Shown here piece by piece: positions 34,162 through 41,714 of a stretch of 64,000 nt of DNA. Both the position numbers and the translations under genes were made by a program. The notes under the pieces are model-generated. The model saw only the letters and a list, made by a program, of their open reading frames with translations, searched no databases and was not told the origin of the DNA. The stretch is from Mycobacterium sp. 1081908.1 (lineage in GTDB: Bacteria > Actinomycetota > Actinomycetes > Mycobacteriales > Mycobacteriaceae): the NCBI RefSeq assembly GCF_001673535.1, contig NZ_LZLY01000155.1, positions 30,960 through 94,959 on the forward strand, read 5' to 3'. Positions within the stretch are counted from its first letter, which is position 1; every line of letters starts with the position of its first letter.

Positions 34162-34872
34162 TCAATCGGTGAAGATTTCGCGATTCACGGTGTGTAGATA
34201 CGGGATGGCGAGGAACGGGGTGATGTAGAAGATGTCGTAGAGCCACCAGCCGACGACCGGCAGCACGACGCCCGCGAAGCGGACGTCGGCGAACATCGTC
34301 ATGTTGAAGACGTAACCGATCCAGATCACCACGCCCATCCAGCAGGTGACGACCATCCATTGATGGCCCCACCGCTTCATCTGCAGGAAGCCAATGGCGG
34401 CGGCGATCCGCATCGTGAAGACGGTCAGGATGAGTCCGACCTCCCAGGCCTTTTCGCCGGGGCCCGCCGCGCCGCCGATCCACAGCTCGTTGTAGTGCCA
34501 GAAGTAGCCGGCGTCGAACATGTTGCCCCAGCCGTTCAACAGAACGCGGGCGAGCAGGGTGTGGTTCGCCACCAGGTCAAGCGCCCATCCCACGGTGTTG
34601 ATCGCGGCGTCGATGATGACGAGATAACCGAGCAACGTGACGAGCATCGGCCGGACGGAAAGCCCATCCCGTTGCGCGCGGCGCAATAACCGCACGCCCC
34701 AAAGAAACAGCGGCAGTCCGAAGATGCCCAAGGCCGCGGTGCCGATCAGGAGGCTGCCGGAGATGAGCCATTTGTCGGCCTGACGCTGCGCGAGCTGCGA
34801 TTGCTGCGTGTGCTCGTCGAACGTCAGCCCCGGTGCGGCAGAGCCGCCGTGTTGCAGCTTCGACGGATACAC
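34162..34872 (-). CDS. Polytopic membrane protein, copy 2, first gene of the operon
   Basis: A 236-residue paralogue of the 240-residue protein at 30861-31583. From residue 90 onward the two are nearly identical, including NHTL, GWGNMFDAGYFWHYNELW, MKRWGHQWM, ADVR and LHTVNREIFTD. Their N-terminal 35 residues are unrelated. The hydrophobic profile is the same, five or six helices. The DNA at the 3' ends is also almost the same, which suggests recent duplication or gene conversion. It is the promoter-proximal gene: a TATAGT box at 34912-34917 lies upstream and a perfect palindrome lies inside the promoter spacer. The function is unknown. Confidence 0.85.
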   Translation of the reverse strand: MYPSKLQHGGSAAPGLTFDEHTQQSQLAQRQADKWLISGSLLIGTAALGIFGLPLFLWGVRLLRRAQRDGLSVRPMLVTLLGYLVIIDAAINTVGWALDLVANHTLLARVLLNGWGNMFDAGYFWHYNELWIGGAAGPGEKAWEVGLILTVFTMRIAAAIGFLQMKRWGHQWMVVTCWMGVVIWIGYVFNMTMFADVRFAGVVLPVVGWWLYDIFYITPFLAIPYLHTVNREIFTD

Positions 34873-34911
34873 GAACCCCCCTTCGCCGAGACTGATCGAG
34901 CAGGTGCGAGC

Positions 34912-34941
34912 ACTATAGCAGGCTGACTTGAGTCAGCGATA
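34912..34941 (-). promoter_or_regulatory. Promoter with internal palindromic operator (operator A) of the membrane-protein operon
   Basis: On the minus strand TATAGT (34917-34912) is a good -10 box, about 40 bases before the copy 2 start. The spacer upstream of it holds the perfect 7-2-7 inverted repeat GCTGACTTGAGTCAGC (34922-34937). A repressor bound here would block polymerase. The -35 region is poor (around TATCGC). The half-site CTGACT recurs at 35021 and 36979, so this looks like an operator of the TetR protein at 36233-36832. Confidence 0.6.
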
Positions 34942-35020
34942 GAGCAGCGGCAAGTAGCCACGTGAGGGACGGACTCATTGGGAGCGCATGGCCATTCCCG
35001 ACCGTTCGGACTCACAAACA

Positions 35021-35034
35021 CTGACATTAGTCAG
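35021..35034. promoter_or_regulatory. Operator B, CTGACATTAGTCAG
   Basis: This is an inverted repeat with the same half-site as operator A, with one mismatch (CTGACA against CTGACT). It lies 11 bases upstream of the -35 box of the plus-strand promoter at 35046. Together with operator A it brackets the divergent intergenic region between the membrane-protein operon and the DapB-like gene, suggesting joint control of both directions. Confidence 0.55.
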
Positions 35035-35045
35035 GCTTGCAAGCG

Positions 35046-35075
35046 TTGACATGGCGTTTGAGGAGCGCCTACGCT
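35046..35075 (+). promoter_or_regulatory. SigA-type promoter of the DapB-like gene
   Basis: TTGACA (35046-35051), an exact -35 consensus, is followed after 18 bases by TACGCT (35070-35075), an acceptable mycobacterial -10 (TAnnnT). The predicted start of transcription gives a leader of about 30 bases to the ATG at 35113, which has AAAGGAG. Operator B lies just upstream. Confidence 0.6.
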
Positions 35076-35112
35076 CAGCGAGCGCTCAGCCGCTCAGGCC
35101 AAAGGAGTTGCA

Positions 35113-36216
35113 ATGACGCTCAAGTCGCCGACCCAGCCGAAGTATCGCGTAATCCAGTGGGGCGTAGGCAATGTCGGAACGGTGGCGCTGCGCCACTTTG
35201 CCCATAATCCCGCCTTCGAGGTGGTCGGAGTCCTCTGCAACCGCCCGGAGAAGGTGGGCAAGGATGCCGGCGAGCTCGTCGGTGCCGCGCCGATCGGGGT
35301 GCTCGCCACCACCGACAAGGCGGCGATCGAGGCGCTCGACGCCGATTGTGTTTTCTACGCGCCGCTTTGGTCGGATCCCGACGAGGTCTGTCGGCTGCTG
35401 CGCGGCGGCAAGAACGTCGTCGCCTCGGGCGGCGCGTGGTGGTACCGAACCGAGCACAGCCGGGCCGACATCGACAAGATCGACGCGGCATGCCACGAGG
35501 GTGGGACGTCGTTCCACGCGGGCGGCGTCAACCCGGGTTTCGCCGCGGACCTGCTCGTCCTGACGCTGGCCCGCATTGTCAGCCGGATCGACGCCATCCA
35601 CATCTACGAGGTGGTGAATTTCGGCAAGGACACGCTGAAGTACCTGCACGAGATGGGTATGGGCAACACACCCGAAGAGTTTCGGGCGGGCCCGAATCTG
35701 CTGGGGAACGCGTGGCCGTTGTTCGCGCAGTCCATGGCCATGATCGCGGACGGGCTGGGCGAGACCGTCGAGAAGTACACGACGGACGTGGAGCTTGGCG
35801 TGGCGACGCGCGACATTCACTTCGAAGGCGGTCCGGGAAGCGACATGCCGGGTTTCAAGGGGGTGATCAAGAAGGGCACCGTCGCCTCCCAGCATCACAG
35901 GTGGACGACGTGGATCGACAACAAGCCGCTCATCACCTTTCACGAGATGTACACGATGGACGAGTACGAAGCCATTGAGCCGCAGCCTGATTGGGGTGGC
36001 CATTACCACTACCGCATCGTGATCGAGGGCGACGAGCCGACCGAGCTGATCCTTCAAGCGCCGGCGGACCCGCAGGGCAACTACCCCAAGCCCGGCTACA
36101 CCTGGACGGCGATGAGCCCGGCGAACACGGTTCCGGCCGTCTGCGAGGCCGCGCCGGGTTTCCTCACCCACAAGGAGCTCGGGCTGGTGCCGTTGCGTGG
36201 ACTGGTGCGCTCGTAG
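35113..36216 (+). CDS. DapB-like NAD(P)H-dependent dehydrogenase, copy 1
   Basis: A 367-residue protein often annotated as dihydrodipicolinate reductase-like. The Rossmann loop VIQWGVGNVGTVALRHF is at residues 12-28, followed by VVGVLCNRPEKVG and the catalytic-type region VNPGFAADLL. It is longer than true DapB (about 245 residues), belongs to the group related to 2,4-diaminopentanoate dehydrogenase, and is therefore not a lysine-pathway enzyme. In mycobacteria such genes lie among redox genes for steroids, terpenes and lipids; the substrate here is unknown. A strong AAAGGAG precedes the ATG. It is probably regulated by the nearby TetR through operator B. Confidence 0.85.
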   Translation: MTLKSPTQPKYRVIQWGVGNVGTVALRHFAHNPAFEVVGVLCNRPEKVGKDAGELVGAAPIGVLATTDKAAIEALDADCVFYAPLWSDPDEVCRLLRGGKNVVASGGAWWYRTEHSRADIDKIDAACHEGGTSFHAGGVNPGFAADLLVLTLARIVSRIDAIHIYEVVNFGKDTLKYLHEMGMGNTPEEFRAGPNLLGNAWPLFAQSMAMIADGLGETVEKYTTDVELGVATRDIHFEGGPGSDMPGFKGVIKKGTVASQHHRWTTWIDNKPLITFHEMYTMDEYEAIEPQPDWGGHYHYRIVIEGDEPTELILQAPADPQGNYPKPGYTWTAMSPANTVPAVCEAAPGFLTHKELGLVPLRGLVRS

Positions 36217-36232
36217 CCGTTGGCGGCGTGGA

Positions 36233-36832
36233 TCAGGGACGCAAGCTGCGCAACGTCCTTGCCACGTAGTCTTCCAGCAGATCGTGGCCGGTCGGCCAAT
36301 GGTTCGTGGTGATCAACAGGGAGTAAAGACCCAGCAAGAAGAACACCGCGCTGTTCATGGGATTGACGTGCGGATCCGTCTCCCCGCGTTCCTGAGCGAG
36401 CGCGATTTCCTGGGCGACCAAGACCACCAACGGGTGATCCCTGCCGTCTTCGGTGGGCGGACGGGTTTGGGAGAAGTGCAGCGCGAGAAAGTCATTGAAG
36501 AGCAGGTAGCCCAGCCGGCGTTCCAGTCCGACCACGACGCGAACCGCCTCGTTCAACGCGGAAGCAAGATCGTGCTTGGACTTCAGGAATTGCGCGAACT
36601 GCTTGGCGATGCGGTCCTCTTCCCGGCGCTCCAGCTCCAGCAGGACATGTTCCTTGGTGGGGAAGTGGAAGAAGAAGGTGCCGTGGGCGACCCCCGCGGC
36701 GGCCACAATGGCGCTGACGTCGGCCTCGGCCATTCCCGCACGCGCGAACTCCGCGATGGCGGCGCCCATCAAACGCTCTCGCGTCTGCAAGCGTTTTGCT
36801 TCTCGCGCAGACAGTCTGTCCGTCACAGCCAT
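36233..36832 (-). CDS. TetR-family repressor, probable regulator of the membrane-protein regulon
   Basis: A 199-residue TetR protein. The N-terminal DNA-binding domain reads RERLMGAAIAEFARAG, with helix-turn-helix AIVAAAGVAHGTFFFHFPTKEHVL (about residues 43-66). The C-terminal ligand-binding part is helical with a hydrophobic stretch FFLLGLYSLLI near 165. It is divergent from the SDR gene at 37047, and operator C lies in their shared 214-base gap. Since identical half-sites occur at three nearby promoters, this is the likely cognate repressor. The effector is unknown, plausibly an acyl-CoA or the substrate of the pathway. Confidence 0.88.
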   Translation of the reverse strand: MAVTDRLSAREAKRLQTRERLMGAAIAEFARAGMAEADVSAIVAAAGVAHGTFFFHFPTKEHVLLELERREEDRIAKQFAQFLKSKHDLASALNEAVRVVVGLERRLGYLLFNDFLALHFSQTRPPTEDGRDHPLVVLVAQEIALAQERGETDPHVNPMNSAVFFLLGLYSLLITTNHWPTGHDLLEDYVARTLRSLRP

Positions 36833-36977
36833 TCCAGTCCCTCAAGGTTGACCCGACTCATCCGAGAGTTACGAGCGCAATTCGCCCATTATGACGTGTT
36901 CGCGCCAGAAAGGCTTGCATAACTTTGAGCGTCGCCTCACCACACCAGCCGACGCGAATCGGAACGGCATACATTCA

Positions 36978-37007
36978 TTGACTTTAGTCAGAGAGCGTTC
37001 TTAGAGT
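36978..37007 (+). promoter_or_regulatory. SigA-type promoter overlapped by operator C, upstream of the SDR gene
   Basis: TTGACT (36978-36983) and TAGAGT (37002-37007) are separated by 18 bases, a good mycobacterial SigA promoter. The palindrome TGACTTTAGTCA (36979-36990) covers the -35 box. It has the same half-site as operators A and B, so binding would directly exclude polymerase. The leader would be about 33 bases. Confidence 0.62.
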
Positions 37008-37046
37008 GTACGGCGCACACCCCACGCGCGGCCGAAGGAGCCCGGC

Positions 37047-37835
37047 ATGGCATTGGAGCAGTTCAGACTGGATGGACAGGTCGCGATCGTCACGGGCGCC
37101 GGCAAGGGTGTTGGGGCGGGCATCGCCCGGGTTTTGGCGGAGGCCGGGGCGACGGTTGTGGGGACCGCCCGCACCGAAGCGGACATCGTTGGCACGATCG
37201 AGGGCATCGAGGCCGCGGGCGGCAAGGGGCTGGCGCTCGTCGCGGACGCGATGAGTCGTCCCGACGGGGAACGCGTCGTGAACACCGCCATGGATCGCCT
37301 GGGCCGCATCGACATCCTCGTCAACAATGTCGGCGGCTCCACGTACGCCCGTTTCCTCGACATCACGGACGAGGATTTCCGGCACACGTTCGACTGGTGC
37401 GTGACTTCTGCGTTCATCATGAGCCAACTCGTCGCCCCACACATGCTCGGCGCCGGACGCGGTTCCATCGTCAACATTTCGTCGGGATCGGCCCGTTTCG
37501 GAATTCGCGCGCTGACCGCCTACTGCGTCGCCAAGGGCGGGCTGGAGGCCCTAACCCGCGCCATGGCGCAAGAACTCGCGCCGAAGATCCGCGTCAACGC
37601 CATCGCACTCGGTTCGTTCGCCACCGACGGTTTGCAGAGCAGCCTGGACTTGATGCCCGGTTCACTGGAGAAGATGCAGGAGAACACGCCCCTGCATCGG
37701 CTCGGCGACGTCGAGGACCTCGGGCGGCTCGCGGTGTACCTGTGCACGCGGGATTGTTACGCGACGAACGCGACCTTCCATGTCGACGGCGGCATCGACT
37801 CGAACAATTCGCCACTGCCCATACCCGACTACTGA
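37047..37835 (+). CDS. SDR-family oxidoreductase (regulon member)
   Basis: A classical short-chain dehydrogenase of 262 residues. It has the cofactor loop VTGAGKGVGAGIARVL (TGxxxGxG), the structural NNVGGS in place of NNAG, the catalytic Ser in IVNISSGS, and YCVAKGG (Tyr-x3-Lys). The C-terminus has the VDGGIDSNN ending of FabG-like enzymes. It probably oxidises or reduces a secondary alcohol or ketone. It is expressed from the operator C promoter and therefore likely acts with the DapB-like enzyme and the membrane-protein operon. The next gene begins 53 bases later on the same strand. Confidence 0.9.
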   Translation: MALEQFRLDGQVAIVTGAGKGVGAGIARVLAEAGATVVGTARTEADIVGTIEGIEAAGGKGLALVADAMSRPDGERVVNTAMDRLGRIDILVNNVGGSTYARFLDITDEDFRHTFDWCVTSAFIMSQLVAPHMLGAGRGSIVNISSGSARFGIRALTAYCVAKGGLEALTRAMAQELAPKIRVNAIALGSFATDGLQSSLDLMPGSLEKMQENTPLHRLGDVEDLGRLAVYLCTRDCYATNATFHVDGGIDSNNSPLPIPDY

Positions 37836-37888
37836 CCGGCGCCTGACATGATCGGTCATCATCCGCCGTTGGAAGGATCGGGCTAACA

Positions 37889-38971
37889 ATGCGCAGAGTC
37901 ATTCAATTCTCGACCGGCAACGTGGGGCGGCATTCGTTGCGAGCGATCATCGGCAGACCGGACCTGGAACTGGTCGGGGTGCACGCCGCCGGCTCCGAAA
38001 AGATCGGCCGCGACGCAGCCGAACTCTGCGGATTGGCGCGGCCGACGGGCATCATCGCCACCGACGACGTCGACGCCCTCGTGGCCCTCGGCGCCGACTG
38101 CGTCGTCTACACGGCGCAGGGCGAGACCCGGCCGATCGAGGCCATCGAGCAGATGGCCAAGTTTCTGGCGGCGGGCGTCAACGTCGTCGGCACGTCGCTG
38201 GTCTGGCTGGTGACACCGCATCACGCCGAAGACTGGTTGCGGGTTCCGTTGGAGCGCGCCTGTGCGGCCGGGGGTACCTCGCTCTACGTCAACGGCATCG
38301 ACCCCGGCTTCTCCGGCGACACACTGGTGCACGCAGCGGCCAGCCTGACCACCCGGGTCTCGTCGATCACCGTGCAGGAGATATTCGACTACGGAAACTA
38401 CGACGACGCCGAGTTCACCGGTGCGGCAATGGGGTTCGGAACCGCCCCGGACGACGAGCCGGCCATGATGTTCCTGCCCGGGGTGATCGTCGCGATGTGG
38501 GGCGGCCAGGTGCGGAGTCTGGCCGACCATCTCGACATCAAACTCGACGACGTCCGGCAGCGCGTCGAACCCTGGTACACACCCGAGCGCATCGACTGCA
38601 CGATGATGACCGTGGAGCCGGGGCGGATGGCCGCGGTTCGCTTTGCCACCGAGGGCGTCCTCGACGACAAACCGGTGATCACCCTCGAGCACGTGACGAG
38701 GCTTACCGCCGCCGCCGCGCCCGACTGGGAGTTCCCGCCCGAGGGGCACACCGGCGTGCACCGAGTCGTCGTGGAGGGCGAGCCGCGGGTGGAAATCAAC
38801 ACCCACGTATCCCATCCCCTCTTCGACGCCACAGATGCCGGCTGCATCTCGACCGCGGGCCGGGCCGTCAATGCGATCGACTGGGTGTGCCGCGCGCCCC
38901 AAGGACTGGTCGGCGTGGAGGACATCCCGCTGTCCGCGACGATGCGCGGCCTGATGTGGAACGAGCCTTAG
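37889..38971 (+). CDS. DapB-like NAD(P)H-dependent dehydrogenase, copy 2
   Basis: A 360-residue relative of the enzyme at 35113, but clearly diverged. The cofactor loop is VIQFSTGNVGRHSLRAI, followed by LVGVHAAGSEKIG, and the IDPGFSGDTL segment matches VNPGFAADLL of copy 1. It also ends with a C-terminal MRGLMW segment. Lengths and motif order are the same, so these are paralogues of one family used on different substrates. The next SDR gene starts on the base after its stop codon, so they are tightly coupled. No strong promoter element was found in the 53-base gap upstream; read-through from the SDR at 37047 is possible. Confidence 0.85.
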   Translation: MRRVIQFSTGNVGRHSLRAIIGRPDLELVGVHAAGSEKIGRDAAELCGLARPTGIIATDDVDALVALGADCVVYTAQGETRPIEAIEQMAKFLAAGVNVVGTSLVWLVTPHHAEDWLRVPLERACAAGGTSLYVNGIDPGFSGDTLVHAAASLTTRVSSITVQEIFDYGNYDDAEFTGAAMGFGTAPDDEPAMMFLPGVIVAMWGGQVRSLADHLDIKLDDVRQRVEPWYTPERIDCTMMTVEPGRMAAVRFATEGVLDDKPVITLEHVTRLTAAAAPDWEFPPEGHTGVHRVVVEGEPRVEINTHVSHPLFDATDAGCISTAGRAVNAIDWVCRAPQGLVGVEDIPLSATMRGLMWNEP

Positions 38972-39772
38972 GTGCGCGTTGCCGGAAAGCGCATCCTGAT
39001 CACGGGTGCGGCCCGCGGTCTGGGGCGCAGTCACGCGCTGCGGCTCGCCGAGGAGGGCGCGGACCTGATCCTGGTCGACGTTTGCCAATCCCTGCCGCAG
39101 ATCGAATACCCGTTGGCCACAACGGAAGATCTCGACGAAACGGCGCGATTGGTGGGCGAATTCGGCCGCCGCTGCGTGAGTTACGTCGTCGACGTCCGCG
39201 ACGGCGAACAACTACGCGCGGCGGTCGACGAGGGTGCCGGACAACTGGGCGGTCTCGACGGGTCGGTGGCCAACGCGGGCGTGTTGACGGTGGCGCCATG
39301 GGACAGAACGACTCCCGACGACTGGCGCACGGTGGTGGACGTGAACCTGATCGGGGTATGGAACACCTGCGCGGCGGCGATACCCCACCTGCTCGAGCAG
39401 GGCGGCGGCAGCCTGGTGAACATCAGCTCGGCCGGCGCCGTCAAGGGATTCCCGCTACAGACGCCCTATACCGCGGCGAAATACGGCGTGGTCGGATTGA
39501 CGCTGGCGCTGGCCAATGAACTGGCCGCACAGAACGTGCGCGTGAATACCGTGCTCCCGACCGGTGTCCCGACCGGGATGGTTCCGCCGTCGTTCGGGGC
39601 CCTGCTGGGCGAGCAACGCTCCGACCTGATCCCGATCTTCGTCAACGCGATGCCGACGCCCGCGGTCGAGCCCGCCGACGTCAGCAACGCGGTGCTGTTC
39701 CTCATTTCCGACGAGTCCAGGTATGTGACGGGGCTGCAGTTCAAGGTAGACGCCGGGGTCACCATCAACTAA
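38972..39772 (+). CDS. Mycofactocin-type SDR oxidoreductase
   Basis: A 266-residue short-chain dehydrogenase with cofactor loop ITGAARGLGRSHALRL, VANAGV, catalytic SAGAVKG and YTAAKYG (Tyr-x3-Lys). Between the second strand and the DVRD motif it carries the extra stretch QIEYPLATTEDLDETARLV, the insertion typical of mycofactocin-coupled SDRs, which keep NAD bound and pass electrons to the peptide-derived carrier mycofactocin. Such enzymes often act on alcohols. The GTG start follows the DapB-like stop codon with no gap. It ends five bases before the convergent TetR gene. Confidence 0.9.
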   Translation: MRVAGKRILITGAARGLGRSHALRLAEEGADLILVDVCQSLPQIEYPLATTEDLDETARLVGEFGRRCVSYVVDVRDGEQLRAAVDEGAGQLGGLDGSVANAGVLTVAPWDRTTPDDWRTVVDVNLIGVWNTCAAAIPHLLEQGGGSLVNISSAGAVKGFPLQTPYTAAKYGVVGLTLALANELAAQNVRVNTVLPTGVPTGMVPPSFGALLGEQRSDLIPIFVNAMPTPAVEPADVSNAVLFLISDESRYVTGLQFKVDAGVTIN

Positions 39773-39777
39773 ACCGC

Positions 39778-40407
39778 TTACAGCGGCCAGCTATTGGGCC
39801 CGATCTCATAACGCAGCGCAGCGGCCGGGGGCAACGTTTGTCTTTCATCGACCGATATCGCATCGACGACGAGGGCGACGTAGCGCCGCCAGCCGTCGGT
39901 GCCCGAATCCATCGTTGACAGCACGCTGTAGAGCATCGCGATCAGGCGGGGCAGGTCGTCGGCGACCAGGTCGGCGCGGATCCGGCCGGCCCGCTGGCCT
40001 TCGCGGACAAGGGCGGCGAGCGCCTCGTTGAGCGAAACCGAGATGTCCGACGTGAGGGACCCGGCCCGGTGCGCGGCGGTCAACAGGTTGTGCTCACGCG
40101 CCCCCAGCGATATCGCCGCTTCGATCAGTTCGGTGAGACCGCGCAGCGGGTCATCGGCGCGGCGCGCGCTGTCGATCACCGGCGTGAGGTCCTCGGCGAT
40201 GCTCTGATCGAGGGCGGCCCGGACCAGATCGGCCTTGGCCGGGAATCTCCGATAGAGCGTCCGTTCCCCAACTCCGGCGCGACGGGCGACGGCTTCCATG
40301 GGCGCGTCGGGACCCAGCTCGCCGTAGACGGCCCGCGCCGCGCGCAGGATGCGCTCGGCGTTGCGGGCGGCGTCGGCCCGCAACGGGCGGTCCTCGACGG
40401 CGGTCAT
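39778..40407 (-). CDS. TetR-family repressor next to the P450-SDR pair
   Basis: A 209-residue TetR protein, distinct from the one at 36233. The DNA-binding domain contains AERILRAARAVYGELG and the helix-turn-helix AVARRAGVGERTLYRRFPAKADLV (about residues 40-63). The C-terminal domain is helical and ends PPAAALRYEIGPNSWPL. It is divergent from the P450 gene at 40491. A perfect inverted repeat lies 11 bases upstream of its own start codon, so it probably represses itself and the P450 operon. Confidence 0.9.
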   Translation of the reverse strand: MTAVEDRPLRADAARNAERILRAARAVYGELGPDAPMEAVARRAGVGERTLYRRFPAKADLVRAALDQSIAEDLTPVIDSARRADDPLRGLTELIEAAISLGAREHNLLTAAHRAGSLTSDISVSLNEALAALVREGQRAGRIRADLVADDLPRLIAMLYSVLSTMDSGTDGWRRYVALVVDAISVDERQTLPPAAALRYEIGPNSWPL

Positions 40408-40417
40408 CTGGACAGCT

Positions 40418-40441
40418 TAACTGACGGTTGACTGTCAGTTA
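40418..40441. promoter_or_regulatory. Operator of the second TetR regulator
   Basis: TAACTGAC-GGTTGACT-GTCAGTTA is a perfect 8-8-8 inverted repeat in the 83-base gap between the TetR gene and the P450 gene. A weaker related pair, TGACAG-CTAT-CTGCCA, follows at about 40462-40477 and may be a second site. The half-site differs in spacing from operators A-C, consistent with a separate regulator. Confidence 0.65.
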
Positions 40442-40490
40442 GCCGGGCTCTACGCTCCCTAATTGACAGCTATCTGCCACTTAGTAGGAA

Positions 40491-41714
40491 ATGCCGGTGA
40501 TGTCAACAGCTTCCGAAGTCCACTCTGACGCCGATCTTCCCGTGCTGCCCGCCCCGCGCGCCGAGCGCTGCCCGCTCGCGCCGCCGGCCGAGTTCGCGGA
40601 CTGGCGGCAAGAACCGGGGCTCCGGAGGGCGATGTTCCAGGGCAACCCGGTCTGGGTGGTGAGCCGTTACCACGACATCAGGCAGGCGCTGGTCGATCCC
40701 CGCCTGTCCGCGAAGACCATTCCCGACGCCATCATGCCGAAGGACGCCAACAACAAGGTCCCGGTGATGTTCGCGCGGACCGACGACCCCGAGCATCATC
40801 GATTGCGGCGCATGATGACCGGCAACTTCACCTTCCGGCGTTGCGAAGCGATGCGGCCACGAATCCAGGAAACGGTTGACCACTACCTCGGCCAGATGAT
40901 CGACGGGGGAGCGCCGGCGGATCTGGTGCGCGAATTCGCCTTGCCCGTGCCGTCGTTGGTGATTGCGCTGCTGCTGGGGGTGCCGCCCGAAGATCTCGGG
41001 CTCTTCCAGCACCACACCACCGTGGGCTTGGACCAGAGGTCCTCCGACGAGGAGAAGGGCCAAGCCTTCGGGGCGATGTACGCCTACATCGAGGAGTTGG
41101 TGGAGCGCAAGGAGCGCGAACCCGGCGACGACTTGATCAGCCGCCTCGTCACCGAATACGTGGCGACGGGTCAGCTCGACCATGCCACCACGGCCATGAA
41201 CAGCGTGATCATGATGCAGGCCGGCCACGAAACCACCGCCAACATGATTTCGCTGGGAACGGTTGCGCTGCTGCAACACCCCGACGTATTCCGCCGACTC
41301 GGACAAATCGACGATCAAGCCGTGGTCGCGAACATCGTCGAAGAGCTCATGCGCTACCTCAGCATCGTGCACAGCCAGGTCGATCGCGTGGCGACCGAAG
41401 ATCTGATCATCGGCGGTCAGCTGATCCGCGCCGGCGATTTCGTCATGATGAACCTGCCCGCGGGGAACTGGGACGCCGAGTTCGTCGACAATCCGGAATC
41501 GTTCGAGGCCGACCGAAACACCCGCGGGCACTTAGGGTTCGGGTATGGCGTGCATCAATGCATCGGAGCGAACCTCGCCCGCGTCGAAATGCAGGTCGCG
41601 TTCGCCACGCTGGCGCGCCGCCTACCCGGGCTCCGACTGGCGGTATCGCCGGAGGAGCTGCGGTTCAAAGACGCCAACATCTACGGCATGAAAGAACTTC
41701 CGGTCAGTTGGTGA
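40491..41714 (+). CDS. Cytochrome P450, CYP105-like
   Basis: A soluble P450 of 407 residues, resembling the CYP105 group of actinobacteria. It begins with a CPLAPP-containing N-terminal segment, has the C-helix DDPEHHRLRRMMTGNFT, the I-helix MMQAGHETTANMISLG, the K-helix EELMRYL and the haem loop FGYGVHQCIGANLARVEM. A second ATG three codons in (40500) is possible; TAGGA lies just before the first. The SDR behind it overlaps by four bases (GTGA), so hydroxylation followed by alcohol oxidation of one substrate is a reasonable inference. No ferredoxin gene is adjacent. Confidence 0.93.
   Translation: MPVMSTASEVHSDADLPVLPAPRAERCPLAPPAEFADWRQEPGLRRAMFQGNPVWVVSRYHDIRQALVDPRLSAKTIPDAIMPKDANNKVPVMFARTDDPEHHRLRRMMTGNFTFRRCEAMRPRIQETVDHYLGQMIDGGAPADLVREFALPVPSLVIALLLGVPPEDLGLFQHHTTVGLDQRSSDEEKGQAFGAMYAYIEELVERKEREPGDDLISRLVTEYVATGQLDHATTAMNSVIMMQAGHETTANMISLGTVALLQHPDVFRRLGQIDDQAVVANIVEELMRYLSIVHSQVDRVATEDLIIGGQLIRAGDFVMMNLPAGNWDAEFVDNPESFEADRNTRGHLGFGYGVHQCIGANLARVEMQVAFATLARRLPGLRLAVSPEELRFKDANIYGMKELPVSW

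Noticed and set aside
30861..34872. Membrane proteins as NorB/NorC or as particulate methane/ammonia mono-oxygenase subunits
   Set aside because: They have no haem-copper His pattern and no match that I can recall to PmoA, PmoC or AmoC sequences. I left the function open instead of naming it from the NorQ/NorD neighbours.
35113..38971. DapB-like genes as lysine-biosynthesis dihydrodipicolinate reductases
   Set aside because: They are over 100 residues longer than true DapB and lie among SDR and TetR genes; the motifs fit the diaminopentanoate-dehydrogenase-like group.
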